Source: an uncultured Prevotella sp. (GTDB lineage Bacteria; Bacteroidota; Bacteroidia; Bacteroidales; Bacteroidaceae). From it: DNA of 58,993 bases. The notes under the pieces were generated by a model. The model was not told where the DNA came from, did not search any database, and saw nothing but the letters and a program-made list of their open reading frames with translations. Below, piece by piece: positions 7,712-15,979 of this stretch. Location of the stretch: NCBI GenBank assembly GCA_900316015.1, contig ONBG01000017.1:1-58993 (forward strand), in the 5' to 3' direction. Made by a program: the position numbers and the translations under genes. Position 1 is the stretch's first letter; every line of letters begins with the position of its first letter.

Positions 7712-9142
7712 TTACCAATTGTCGGTCCTAAATGGGAATAGAGGCAGTAACGCTCCATTCTTGACATTCCCATATCCCCAGTTGCGGAAAGCGTAGCGTA
7801 CGGCAACTGGTTTCCGGACATCGGGACAGGTGATGATGATCCCTTTTTTCCAATCAAAAGTAGCTGTCGCTTTATGAAAGACATGGTCTGAGCCCGCTAC
7901 TTCAAAGCCTTGGAGGTCTTCATACCTGCTGATGGCCCTATAATCGTTTTGTAGATGGACATAGCAAGTGTCATTGGAGATCTTCAGGTCTTTAAAAGAT
8001 GGGCTTTCGCACTGGATGCTTTTCATCCCATAGGTCTTGTTCAGGGCCTGCAAGGCCAGTCGTTCGCCCACTTGCTGCTTTTGGCAGGGGTGGATTTGCT
8101 GGCTCTCGTAGGGATATACCAAGTCATCCGTGCAAATGATGCCGCTGTTGGGGATGGTCTTGGAAGCGTTGAATTGCTGCTCGCGCAACTTGGGTCCCCA
8201 GTCTCCTGCCTTGTCTCCATTATAGTAAGGGGCTATCTGGACGAAATAGAAAGGGATCTCTCCTAACTTGAAATCGCGACGCCATTGACTGACAAGGTCG
8301 GTCAATCGCCGGGTGTATTGCCCCGCGGGGTCACCTACGTTAGAGCATCCTTGATAGAAGATGATGCCTTTGACGGTGTAATTGAGGATCGGAGCGAAGG
8401 TGCCATTTCCCCATACTAATGGGCGATGGTAATCCGAATGGAATTTTTTGACGATGGCTGCTGAGTCCAATGGCTCTTGGGTGTTCTTCTTGAGATAAGC
8501 TTGGTCCAACCAACTTTCCACACGCGTGCCACCTTTGTTGGCCATAATTAGCCCGACGGGAATTCCTAAGGTCTTGTTTAAGGCCTGCGCAAAGAAATAG
8601 CCAGTTGCTGATGCCTCCCCTACAGTTTCAGGACCGATCTCTTTCCATTCGCAGACAGCATCGTTCAAAGGCTTCATGCTCATGACACTGGGTATCTTAA
8701 CATAGTGGATGCTTTGATATTCCTTGGCATTCATCACCACTTGGTTGTATCCTTCTACAGGGCAGTTGTCAAACCCTTTGATGGGCATCTCCATGTTGCT
8801 TTGACCGGCACATACCCATACCTCACCTGAGAGAATGCCGCTCACGACGGTCTTTTCCCCATCGTCAAAAGTGATAGACAAAGGCGTGTAACTGGCGGAA
8901 GGGACTTTAACAGTGAGCAACCACCGTCCGTCTTTTCCTGTTTGGGCTGAATAGATTTCGTTCGACCATGATACGGATACCCGTACCGTCTTTCCTGGCT
9001 GATCCCATCCCCAAAGACGGGCGTCGGAATTCTGCTGCAAGATCATTCTGTCGCTGATCAGGTGTGGAAGCCTTACCTTGGCTTGGGCACAAGCAAACAC
9101 CACTGATGCCATGGCGACCATCATTATCATTCGTTTCATCAT
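7712..9142 (-). CDS. Sialate O-acetylesterase, secreted
   Basis: It removes O-acetyl groups from sialic acids (9-O-acetyl in characterised relatives), exposing them to sialidases. A signal peptide covers about residues 1-22. An immunoglobulin-like N-terminal segment is followed by an SGNH hydrolase domain with nucleophile S115 in CAGQSNMEM. KGIIFYQGCSNVGDP and a C-terminal QQIHPC supply the remaining blocks, with the His probably catalytic. The 476-residue length is typical. O-acetylated sialic acid is a feature of gut mucins, which fits the fucosidase and galactosidase genes nearby. It starts downstream of the terminator of the TlpA-like gene, so it probably has its own promoter. Confidence 0.88.
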   Translation of the reverse strand: MMKRMIMMVAMASVVFACAQAKVRLPHLISDRMILQQNSDARLWGWDQPGKTVRVSVSWSNEIYSAQTGKDGRWLLTVKVPSASYTPLSITFDDGEKTVVSGILSGEVWVCAGQSNMEMPIKGFDNCPVEGYNQVVMNAKEYQSIHYVKIPSVMSMKPLNDAVCEWKEIGPETVGEASATGYFFAQALNKTLGIPVGLIMANKGGTRVESWLDQAYLKKNTQEPLDSAAIVKKFHSDYHRPLVWGNGTFAPILNYTVKGIIFYQGCSNVGDPAGQYTRRLTDLVSQWRRDFKLGEIPFYFVQIAPYYNGDKAGDWGPKLREQQFNASKTIPNSGIICTDDLVYPYESQQIHPCQKQQVGERLALQALNKTYGMKSIQCESPSFKDLKISNDTCYVHLQNDYRAISRYEDLQGFEVAGSDHVFHKATATFDWKKGIIITCPDVRKPVAVRYAFRNWGYGNVKNGALLPLFPFRTDNW

Positions 9143-9179
9143 ACGGTAATTTTAAATCTGTTGCAATATTACAAAAAAA

Positions 9180-9206
9180 ATCCCTTCTTTGCAACAAAGA
9201 AGGGAT
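9180..9206 (-). terminator. Terminator of the TlpA-like lipoprotein gene
   Basis: A perfect 12-bp stem (ATCCCTTCTTTG with CAAAGAAGGGAT; 9180-9191 and 9195-9206) has a 3-nt loop. It is followed on the minus strand by eight T residues. It separates this gene from the sialate esterase gene. Confidence 0.85.
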
Positions 9207-9227
9207 ATATTTGAATAATAAAATGCT

Positions 9228-10412
9228 TTATAATAGTGCTTTGATGGCTGCGTCAATGTCTTTGATCTGCACGTCTCGTTTCTGTAGGACATTGTTCTTG
9301 TCTATCAGGAAGAATGTCGGGATCTGCTGGACATTGTAATTGATCAGGTTCTGGGAGCTTGTCCCATCTGCGTCACGGACACAAATCCAAGGCAGGGCAG
9401 CTGTCTGGGTCTTCCAGAAGTGCTCATCGGGATCAATAGACACCTGGTATATTTCAAATCCCTGGGCATGGTATTTGTTGTACAGCTCCCTCAGCATCAT
9501 GATCCTTTTCATGGAATTGTCGCTGGCGAATACGTGGAAGTCGAGCATAACCACCTTTCCTTTGAGGTCGGACAGCCTTCTGGTAACACCCTTGTTGTCT
9601 TGCAGGGCAATGTCGATGATGCCCGATGTGTTGATCTTCCTGGAGTCGATCGTCATTTTGGCACGTTCGTTCCTGATGATGCGCACGTCCTTCATGCCCT
9701 CAATAGCGATGTTGTGCAGGTTTTTCCCGCGTTCAGCCTTGGGATAGTATGTATCCCAACTGGTCGCCACGGCTGCAAAGACCTTGACATCATCCTCGCT
9801 GCTGCGGGGGTTGAAGATCAAGGAGCTTACGTTGCCTAAAGTGAAGGTCTGGAAAAGGGCAAAATAGGAATAAGCCTTCATCGGCTCTTTGAAAATATAA
9901 TTTAACTTGACGTTGTTCTTATAAGCGACAAGGACGTTTTGCACGCTGTCCTCTACGGCATCCACTCCTAAGCTTGGATTGTTGGCAATCGCGTTGATCT
10001 GTGCCTGAAGGTCCATCTGTAACAGGGCCAGTTCCTTGATCTTGGAACATTCCTCTGATCCAGACACTTCATAACCAGCAGACATGTTGGGATAGGAAGC
10101 CTTGATTGAAATCGTTTCCGTGGAGTCCGCTGCCACATTGATGATTTGGTTGGCTATGCGCAAGCGGTAGAATTCCGGTGCTCCTGAGGCTTTCCCGTCA
10201 AAGGAGAAACTTCCATCCTCACCCAATTTGACAGAGTCGACAACCTGCGGGCCATTCAAGCTCATGTCCTCAAAATACAAGGTCGAGTCCTTGGCATCGG
10301 AGATTGTTCCGTTGACGTGAAATTTCTTCTCGGTACAAGAGACGATTGTCCATGCCATCATCATGATCATGGCAATTGATGCAAAACCGGTAATATTCCT
10401 TTTCATTTTCAT
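9228..10412 (-). CDS. DUF4369/thioredoxin-like lipoprotein lacking CxxC
   Basis: A lipoprotein signal (AWTIVSC) is followed by an N-terminal DUF4369-like beta domain (about residues 25-120), a helical middle, and a C-terminal AhpC/TSA-TlpA-like thioredoxin fold (about 260-394). The fold is recognisable from KGKVVMLDFHVFA, GFEIYQVSIDPDEHFW and the cis-Pro segment QQIPTFFLID. Where active TlpA proteins have CxxC, this one has SDNS, so both thiols are serine and disulfide chemistry is not expected. The start at 10412 is chosen because the -7 box at 10432-10439 excludes the upstream ATG at 10445; 10406 is an alternative. Probably anchored in the envelope; role unknown. Confidence 0.85.
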   Translation of the reverse strand: MKMKRNITGFASIAMIMMMAWTIVSCTEKKFHVNGTISDAKDSTLYFEDMSLNGPQVVDSVKLGEDGSFSFDGKASGAPEFYRLRIANQIINVAADSTETISIKASYPNMSAGYEVSGSEECSKIKELALLQMDLQAQINAIANNPSLGVDAVEDSVQNVLVAYKNNVKLNYIFKEPMKAYSYFALFQTFTLGNVSSLIFNPRSSEDDVKVFAAVATSWDTYYPKAERGKNLHNIAIEGMKDVRIIRNERAKMTIDSRKINTSGIIDIALQDNKGVTRRLSDLKGKVVMLDFHVFASDNSMKRIMMLRELYNKYHAQGFEIYQVSIDPDEHFWKTQTAALPWICVRDADGTSSQNLINYNVQQIPTFFLIDKNNVLQKRDVQIKDIDAAIKALL

Positions 10413-10431
10413 GCGTTTCCTATTTTGAATG

Positions 10432-10439
10432 CAAAAATA
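10432..10439 (-). promoter_or_regulatory. Candidate -7 box of the TlpA-like gene
   Basis: On the minus strand this reads TATTTTTG, fitting TAnnTTTG, about 20 nt upstream of the chosen start codon. Confidence 0.45.
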
Positions 10440-10478
10440 TAGCAATTAGGTCAAACTACAAAATTATTTCTTCGATTT

Positions 10479-10856
10479 TTATGGTTGTCTTACGATTTGA
10501 ATGCCGATCCATACAGCAAGAAGACCGAGCGTGACACTGCCTCCTGCATAAAGCGCGCCATAAAGTATGTTGTCTTCACGGAACAAATGGAGATCCTCGT
10601 TCATGAAAGTGGAAAACGTCGTGAAACCTCCACAGAAACCAACCGTTAGGAACAATTTGAGATGGGGGTCGAGAAGAGCTCCACGATCGAAAAGCCCGTA
10701 AATGGCTCCGATGAGGAAACACCCTAAGAGATTGACTACCATCGTACCCCAAGGAAACGCAGTGAAGAGAGATCCTTGAATGGCTTTCGATATCAGGAAT
10801 CTACAGACAGACCCGATCGCGCCACCTAATGCCACAAATAAAATACTTCGTATCAT
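10479..10856 (-). CDS. crcB: Fluoride ion channel CrcB
   Basis: A small inner-membrane channel that exports fluoride. It has four hydrophobic segments and the family motifs GGAIGSVCRF near the N-terminus and GFCGGFTTFSTF near residue 72. The start at 10856 gives the canonical N-terminus MIRSILFVALGG; the ATG at 10868 overlaps the predicted -7 box and is rejected. Only one copy is present in the window, so it would act as the homodimer form. No fluoride riboswitch was recognised upstream, and the transcript would have a very short leader. Confidence 0.93.
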   Translation of the reverse strand: MIRSILFVALGGAIGSVCRFLISKAIQGSLFTAFPWGTMVVNLLGCFLIGAIYGLFDRGALLDPHLKLFLTVGFCGGFTTFSTFMNEDLHLFREDNILYGALYAGGSVTLGLLAVWIGIQIVRQP

Positions 10857-10865
10857 AATCAGGTG

Positions 10866-10873
10866 CAAAGGTA
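10866..10873 (-). promoter_or_regulatory. Candidate -7 box of crcB
   Basis: On the minus strand this reads TACCTTTG (TAnnTTTG), only about 10 nt before the chosen start codon, predicting a nearly leaderless mRNA. Confidence 0.5.
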
Positions 10874-10947
10874 GTCATTTCTATCCAAGAAGTGTGAACA
10901 ATTCAAAAATATATTCACTTATATGCTTTCGTTATCAATAATTTAGC

Positions 10948-10955
10948 TATCTTTG
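10948..10955 (+). promoter_or_regulatory. Candidate -7 box of pnp
   Basis: TATCTTTG matches TAnnTTTG, 50 nt upstream of the pnp start. A clear -33 TTTG is not seen at the usual distance. Confidence 0.45.
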
Positions 10956-11004
10956 CAAGATGATTTTTAGATGTTAGATAAACAATAAGTTTTTAAATTT
11001 TTAG

Positions 11005-13362
11005 ATGAACGTAATTACGAAAACAGTTCAATTGCCAGATGGAAGAACCATCTCAATTGAGACCGGAAAGGTTGCAAAGCAGTGTGACGGTTCAGCTGTG
11101 CTCCGCATGGGCAATACCGTACTTCTTGCAACTGTTTGTGCAGCTAAAGAGGCAGTTCCGGGTACAGATTTTATGCCTTTGCAGGTTGATTATCGCGAGC
11201 AGTATGCTGCTGCAGGCCGTTTTCCAGGTGGCTTTACCAAACGCGAAGGCAAGGCAAGTGACAATGAGATCTTGACATCTCGTCTTGTGGACCGGGTTCT
11301 GCGTCCACTGTTTCCATCAGACTATCATTGCGAAGTATTTGTTAATGTGATTCTTTTCTCAGCCGATGGCGTTGATCAGCCTGATGCTCTGGCAGGATTT
11401 GCAGCATCAGCCGCCTTGGCTTGTTCAGATATTCCAATTGAGTGCCCTATTAGTGAGGTTCGCGTAGCCCGTATTAACGGTGAATATGTCATTGATCCTA
11501 CCTTCGAGCAGATGAAGGAGGCTGATATGGATATTATGGTTGGCGCTACGAAGGACAACATCATGATGGTTGAGGGTGAGATGGATGAAGTCTCCGAGCA
11601 AGACTTGATTGGTGCCTTAAAGGCTGCCCATGAGGCCATCAAGCCTCAGTGCCTTCTTCAGGAGGAACTTTCTAAAGAGCTGGGCACGGATAAGAAGCGT
11701 GAGTACGATGACGAAATCAATGACGAGGACCTTCGCCAGCAGATTAAGGATGAGCTCTATCAGCCGGCTTATGACACGACAAAGGCTGCTCTCCCTAAGC
11801 AGGAGCGTCAAGATGCCTTCGATAAGATTATCACCGACTTCTTGGAGAAATACGATGCTGCCCACACAGATCTCTCTGCTGATGAGTTGGAAGAGAAGCA
11901 TGCAGAGGCAACCCGTTACTATGCTGACGTAGAGCGTGATGCCATGCGTCGCTGCGTATTGGATGAAGGAATTCGCCTGGATGGTCGTAAGACAACTGAG
12001 ATCCGTCCGATCTGGTGCGAGGTATCTCCATTGCCTATGCCTCATGGAAGTTCTATCTTCCAGCGTGGCGAGACCATGTCCCTGTCTACTTGTACTTTGG
12101 GTACGAAGCTGGATGAGAAGATGATCGATGATGTCTTGGATAAGAGCTACCAGCGTTTTATCCTTCACTATAACTTCCCACCGTTCTGTACAGGCGAGGC
12201 TAAAGCCCAGCGTGGCGTGGGGCGCCGTGAGATTGGTCATGGTCATTTGGCATGGCGTGCCCTGAAAGGACAGATCCCAGAGGACTTCCCTTATACAGTG
12301 CGCTTGGTCAGCGAGATCTTGGAATCAAATGGTTCTTCTTCTATGGCCACAGTTTGCGCAGGTACCCTTGCCTTGATGGATGCAGGCGTTCCGATGAAGA
12401 AACCCGTTTCTGGTATTGCCATGGGTCTGATCAAGAATCCGGGCGAGGACAAATATGCGATCTTGAGCGATATCCTGGGCGATGAGGATCACTTAGGTGA
12501 CATGGACTTCAAGACGACTGGTACGAAAGACGGCTTGACAGCTACGCAGATGGATATCAAGTGCGATGGACTGAGCTTCGAGATCTTAGAGAAAGCACTG
12601 ATGCAGGCTAAGGAAGGTCGTGAGTATATCCTTGGAAAGCTGACAGACACCATCGCTGAGCCACGGAAGGAGCTCAAGCCTCAGGTACCTCGCATTGAGG
12701 CCTTCGATATTCCGAAGGAGTTCATTGGTGCGGTGATTGGCCCGGGTGGAAAGATTATCCAGCAGATGCAGGAAGAAACGGGTGCTACGATTACTATCGA
12801 TGAGACAGATGGCAAGGGTCATGTTCAGGTAAGTGCTCCTGACAAGGCTTCCATTGAAGCTGCTATCGGTAAGATCAAAGCCATCGTTGCCATTCCTGAA
12901 GTTGGAGAAGTGTATGAAGGAACGGTTCGTTCGATCATGCCTTACGGATGTTTCGTTGAGATCCTTCCTGGAAAAGATGGACTGCTCCATATCTCTGAGA
13001 TTGACTGGAAACGACTGGAGACCGTTGAGGAAGCTGGTATCAAGGAAGGGGATAAGATCAAGGTTAAATTGATGGAAATCGATCCTAAGACCGGTAAGTA
13101 TAAGTTATCCCATCGTGTCCTGTTGCCAAAGCCAGAAGGCTACGTTGAGCGTGAGCGTCGCCCACGTCCGGAACGTAATGGGGATCGTCGCAATGCTAAC
13201 CGCAATGAGCGTCGTGACAACAATCGCAATGATCGTCGGAATGCAGGTGGGCATCGCCAGGAGAACCGTCCTAACAACAATCAGGACTATCATGATCCAA
13301 TGGCAGAACATGAGCCAAAGGATTTCTCTGATGCTCTTGATCATGGTAATGATATTGATTAA
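11005..13362 (+). CDS. pnp: Polyribonucleotide nucleotidyltransferase (PNPase)
   Basis: It degrades RNA 3' to 5' by phosphorolysis and takes part in mRNA turnover. Two RNase PH-like domains (about 1-230 and 315-560) are joined by a helical linker. A KH domain starts near residue 569 with the GXXG loop in GAVIGPGGK, and an S1 domain starts near 633 ([19 protein letters not shown]). After about residue 705 an extra tail rich in Arg, Asn and Asp follows (for example [14 protein letters not shown]), a low-complexity RNA-binding-like extension beyond the usual family end. The gene stands alone and converges on the GH29 gene through a shared terminator. Confidence 0.96.
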   Translation: MNVITKTVQLPDGRTISIETGKVAKQCDGSAVLRMGNTVLLATVCAAKEAVPGTDFMPLQVDYREQYAAAGRFPGGFTKREGKASDNEILTSRLVDRVLRPLFPSDYHCEVFVNVILFSADGVDQPDALAGFAASAALACSDIPIECPISEVRVARINGEYVIDPTFEQMKEADMDIMVGATKDNIMMVEGEMDEVSEQDLIGALKAAHEAIKPQCLLQEELSKELGTDKKREYDDEINDEDLRQQIKDELYQPAYDTTKAALPKQERQDAFDKIITDFLEKYDAAHTDLSADELEEKHAEATRYYADVERDAMRRCVLDEGIRLDGRKTTEIRPIWCEVSPLPMPHGSSIFQRGETMSLSTCTLGTKLDEKMIDDVLDKSYQRFILHYNFPPFCTGEAKAQRGVGRREIGHGHLAWRALKGQIPEDFPYTVRLVSEILESNGSSSMATVCAGTLALMDAGVPMKKPVSGIAMGLIKNPGEDKYAILSDILGDEDHLGDMDFKTTGTKDGLTATQMDIKCDGLSFEILEKALMQAKEGREYILGKLTDTIAEPRKELKPQVPRIEAFDIPKEFIGAVIGPGGKIIQQMQEETGATITIDETDGKGHVQVSAPDKASIEAAIGKIKAIVAIPEVGEVYEGTVRSIMPYGCFVEILPGKDGLLHISEIDWKRLETVEEAGIKEGDKIKVKLMEIDPKTGKYKLSHRVLLPKPEGYVERERRPRPERNGDRRNANRNERRDNNRNDRRNAGGHRQENRPNNNQDYHDPMAEHEPKDFSDALDHGNDID

Positions 13363-13378
13363 TCATCATTCTTCATAC

Positions 13379-13413
13379 AAAAAGCCCCGCATGCATGACG
13401 TGCGGGGCTTTTT
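13379..13413. terminator. Bidirectional terminator between pnp and GH29
   Basis: A perfect 13-bp stem AAAAAGCCCCGCA/TGCGGGGCTTTTT (13379-13391 with 13401-13413) has a 9-nt loop. A-tracts and T-tracts on both sides suit termination of both converging genes. Confidence 0.92.
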
Positions 13414-13449
13414 TAGCTCTATCGATGATCTTTCCTTCAACCTATCCCA

Positions 13450-14817
13450 TTACTTTTTCTTGAATTCCAAGGCAAACGACTGCTGTTTCATTCCTGTAGG
13501 GACCACGACCGTGACCTGTCCATTCTTTGATGTGGTCTTCAGGTTCTTTCCCGTAGAAACCAGTCTAACGCTCCCTTTGGGAAGATTCCCTTGCCAAGAG
13601 ATCGTCGTGGGTAATTTCTCTCCTTCTTTTGCCATATAGATAGCATATAGGGTTTTCTTATCCTTTGACGCTGTAAACCAAACATTCCCGTCATGATAAT
13701 GGGGCGTGATCGTCGTGGAATAGATCGCCTTTCCATTGGCTTTTAACCATTGTCCTATCGCTTTTAGGCGGCTTACTGCCTCAGGCTGGATGATCCCTTC
13801 TGGCGTGGGTCCTACGCCCAATACTAAGTTGCCTCCTTTTGCTACGATCTCGATTAGCGTGTTGATTACCTTCTCTGGGGATTTCCACGTAGGACGAGGT
13901 ACCCACCCCCAGTCATTGGTCAAAGGAATGCAACTCTCCCACGGGTAATCTAACTGTGTCTCTGGAATGGTTCTCTCCGGTGTCTGGTAGTTTTCATACG
14001 GACCATGGATAGTACGGTCGACCATGATCAACCCGGGTTGGTCTTTTCTTGCCATCTCTGCGATCTTGGGCATGTCAATGTCCTGATGGTTTTCCTTGCA
14101 AACCCAACCACCATCAAGCCAGAGAATGTCTACTTTTCCGTAATTGGAAAGGATCTCGTTCATCTGGTTATAGGTAAACTGTTTGTACCTCTCCCAACGC
14201 CAAGGCCATTTCTTGATGTCATAATTGACGTTCCTTCCCTTCTTGGTAGGATAGACATCCCACCAGTAGTCCTGGCAATGCCAGTCGGGCTTTGAGAAAT
14301 AAGTACCGATCATGAAGTTCTGCTTGCGGAAGGATTCCAGGACGTACTTGAGCACATCTCTCTTGGGATTGTCCTTGAAAGCGTGGTGAGCAATGCTGAA
14401 ATCCGTGTATTTGCTGTCGTACATGCAGAATCCATCATGGTGCTTGGTTGTGAAAATCATGTATTTCATGCCAGCATCTTTCATGGCAGCAGCCCACTGG
14501 TCGGGATTGAACTGAGTAGGGTTAAACTTGTCGGCAAGTCCCCAGTACCAGTCCTTGTACTGTTGGTAGGTCTTGGTGGTATCCCTGGTGATCCAGTCTT
14601 CATCACAGATTGACCATGATTCAACGATGCCGGGAACGGAATAGATGCCCCAATGCATCAAGACCCCAAACTTCAGGTCCTGCCATTGGTGTAACTTGTT
14701 TACTACTTGAGGGTCGGTAGGCCATTCATAAGTCTTCGACCGCTCATACACGTCTCCTTGTGCCAAGGCATTCATAGATAGGGTAAATGCCAATAATCCG
14801 ATAATTGTTTTCTTCAT
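13450..14817 (-). CDS. GH29 alpha-L-fucosidase, secreted
   Basis: It hydrolyses terminal alpha-L-fucose from glycans with retention. A signal peptide (about 1-19) is followed by a GH29 barrel with MHWGIYSVPG (about 54-63), TTKHHDGFCMY and the nucleophile D235 in ILWLDGGW. A C-terminal beta-sandwich ends the 455-residue protein. Its gene lies 11 nt downstream of an AraC-type regulator on the same strand, so the two are probably one operon and the regulator may respond to fucosylated substrate. The acid/base residue of GH29 is poorly conserved and I do not assign it. Confidence 0.93.
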   Translation of the reverse strand: MKKTIIGLLAFTLSMNALAQGDVYERSKTYEWPTDPQVVNKLHQWQDLKFGVLMHWGIYSVPGIVESWSICDEDWITRDTTKTYQQYKDWYWGLADKFNPTQFNPDQWAAAMKDAGMKYMIFTTKHHDGFCMYDSKYTDFSIAHHAFKDNPKRDVLKYVLESFRKQNFMIGTYFSKPDWHCQDYWWDVYPTKKGRNVNYDIKKWPWRWERYKQFTYNQMNEILSNYGKVDILWLDGGWVCKENHQDIDMPKIAEMARKDQPGLIMVDRTIHGPYENYQTPERTIPETQLDYPWESCIPLTNDWGWVPRPTWKSPEKVINTLIEIVAKGGNLVLGVGPTPEGIIQPEAVSRLKAIGQWLKANGKAIYSTTITPHYHDGNVWFTASKDKKTLYAIYMAKEGEKLPTTISWQGNLPKGSVRLVSTGKNLKTTSKNGQVTVVVPTGMKQQSFALEFKKK

Positions 14818-14828
14818 TGCGATAAATA

Positions 14829-15725
14829 TTATATGGATTTTTTTAAGTTTGTCCTGTACTCTTTGGGTGATGTTCCCAAATGCGATTTCACGAATTTCCC
14901 AAAGAAACTGAGATTCTGGAAGTTCAGGTCGGTGGCGATTTCTTTAATAGATTTATCCGTAAATTTCAGTTGTTGCTCTATTTCCTTCAGCATGGTTTCG
15001 TGAATCAACTGCAAGGCCGTCTTGCCAGAAGTATTCTTGACAATGACGGAAAGATATTTCGCGGAGATGTTCAGCTCGCTCGCGAAGTCTGATACTTGGT
15101 GGATCTTCCCCTCAGAAGCTGCCAATTTTGTAATGAAGCGTTTGAAGAGGAGGTCTCCTTGATTAACAACCTCATGCTCTGGGATATCATTTTGTGGGAT
15201 ATGCTTCTCTAAGATGTTGATAAATTCATAAATGACGATTTGCTGTAGGTGATAGATGATCTGGTCACGATGTGGCTTTGTAGGATTATCGATCAATGCT
15301 TTCCCTAATTCATAATAGCGGACGAAGAATGCCATGTCCTCCTTTGTCAGAGGGATGATATGGTGTTTTGTGATATATTCCGCGTATTTCCAGAAGTTCT
15401 TTTCTGAAAACACTTTTTTGTCAAGGGCCTTAGTGGACATCCCTATAGCAAACATCTTCAGGTCGGGACTCATCATATAGTTGCTCAGCACAGAGCCTGT
15501 AGGACATACCATGGCTTCGTTGGATTGCAGGGTATGGGTAATGCCATCAATGTCTAATTGCAATCGTCCCCTTCCGCAGAAGACGATGGCCATCACTCCG
15601 AGCTTAAATGAGTCGCCACTATTAGAAGGAAGCTTATTGATTAGGTCGTATGCGACGATGACGTTTTCGTCTTTGTAATCAATCCAGTCTCCTTTCCCTA
15701 AACGGTCAAATCCTAATGTTTCCAT
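14829..15725 (-). CDS. AraC-family transcriptional regulator
   Basis: This 298-residue cytoplasmic regulator has an N-terminal cupin-like sensing domain (about 20-150; AIVFCGRGRLQLDIDG) and a C-terminal AraC DNA-binding domain with two helix-turn-helix units (about 195-295; NISAKYLSVIVKNTSGK, then KEIATDLNFQNLSFFGKFVK and GTSPKEYR). It is the first gene of an apparent two-gene operon with the GH29 fucosidase. Control of that fucosidase, and perhaps of the nearby GH35/GH31 genes, is inferred from position only. Confidence 0.9.
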   Translation of the reverse strand: METLGFDRLGKGDWIDYKDENVIVAYDLINKLPSNSGDSFKLGVMAIVFCGRGRLQLDIDGITHTLQSNEAMVCPTGSVLSNYMMSPDLKMFAIGMSTKALDKKVFSEKNFWKYAEYITKHHIIPLTKEDMAFFVRYYELGKALIDNPTKPHRDQIIYHLQQIVIYEFINILEKHIPQNDIPEHEVVNQGDLLFKRFITKLAASEGKIHQVSDFASELNISAKYLSVIVKNTSGKTALQLIHETMLKEIEQQLKFTDKSIKEIATDLNFQNLSFFGKFVKSHLGTSPKEYRTNLKKSI

Positions 15726-15752
15726 ACGATGCAGGCTTTGCTAATGTGTTTA

Positions 15753-15760
15753 CAAAGATA
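15753..15760 (-). promoter_or_regulatory. Candidate -7 box of the araC-GH29 operon
   Basis: On the minus strand this reads TATCTTTG (TAnnTTTG), about 28 nt upstream of the regulator start. Confidence 0.45.
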
Positions 15761-15922
15761 GTGCTTTTTCTTTGATTCTGTGTCCTATTTTTCGTTTTAT
15801 TTCTAAAATGCGCCGTATTGTGTTCTAAATGCCTGGTGATTCTGTACAATATAGGTTCTAATACCGCGCAAGGGTTAATTCTCCAAACGAATGGATGGGT
15901 CACTGAGGCGTAGGGGCTGGAT

Positions 15923-15963
15923 AAAAAATAGGAAGGAAACTGATGGCTTCCTTCCTATTTTTT
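15923..15963 (-). terminator. Terminator of the GH35-GH31 operon
   Basis: A perfect 16-bp stem (15923-15938 with 15948-15963), AAAAAATAGGAAGGAA on one arm, has a 9-nt loop and begins 17 nt beyond the GH31 stop. The A/T ends make it usable in either direction, although no plus-strand gene ends here. Confidence 0.88.
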
Positions 15964-15979
15964 ATTGAAAAGAGAATTT

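Noticed and set aside
10857-11004. Fluoride riboswitch in front of crcB
   Set aside because: The predicted crcB leader is only a few nucleotides, and the conserved riboswitch core was not recognisable.
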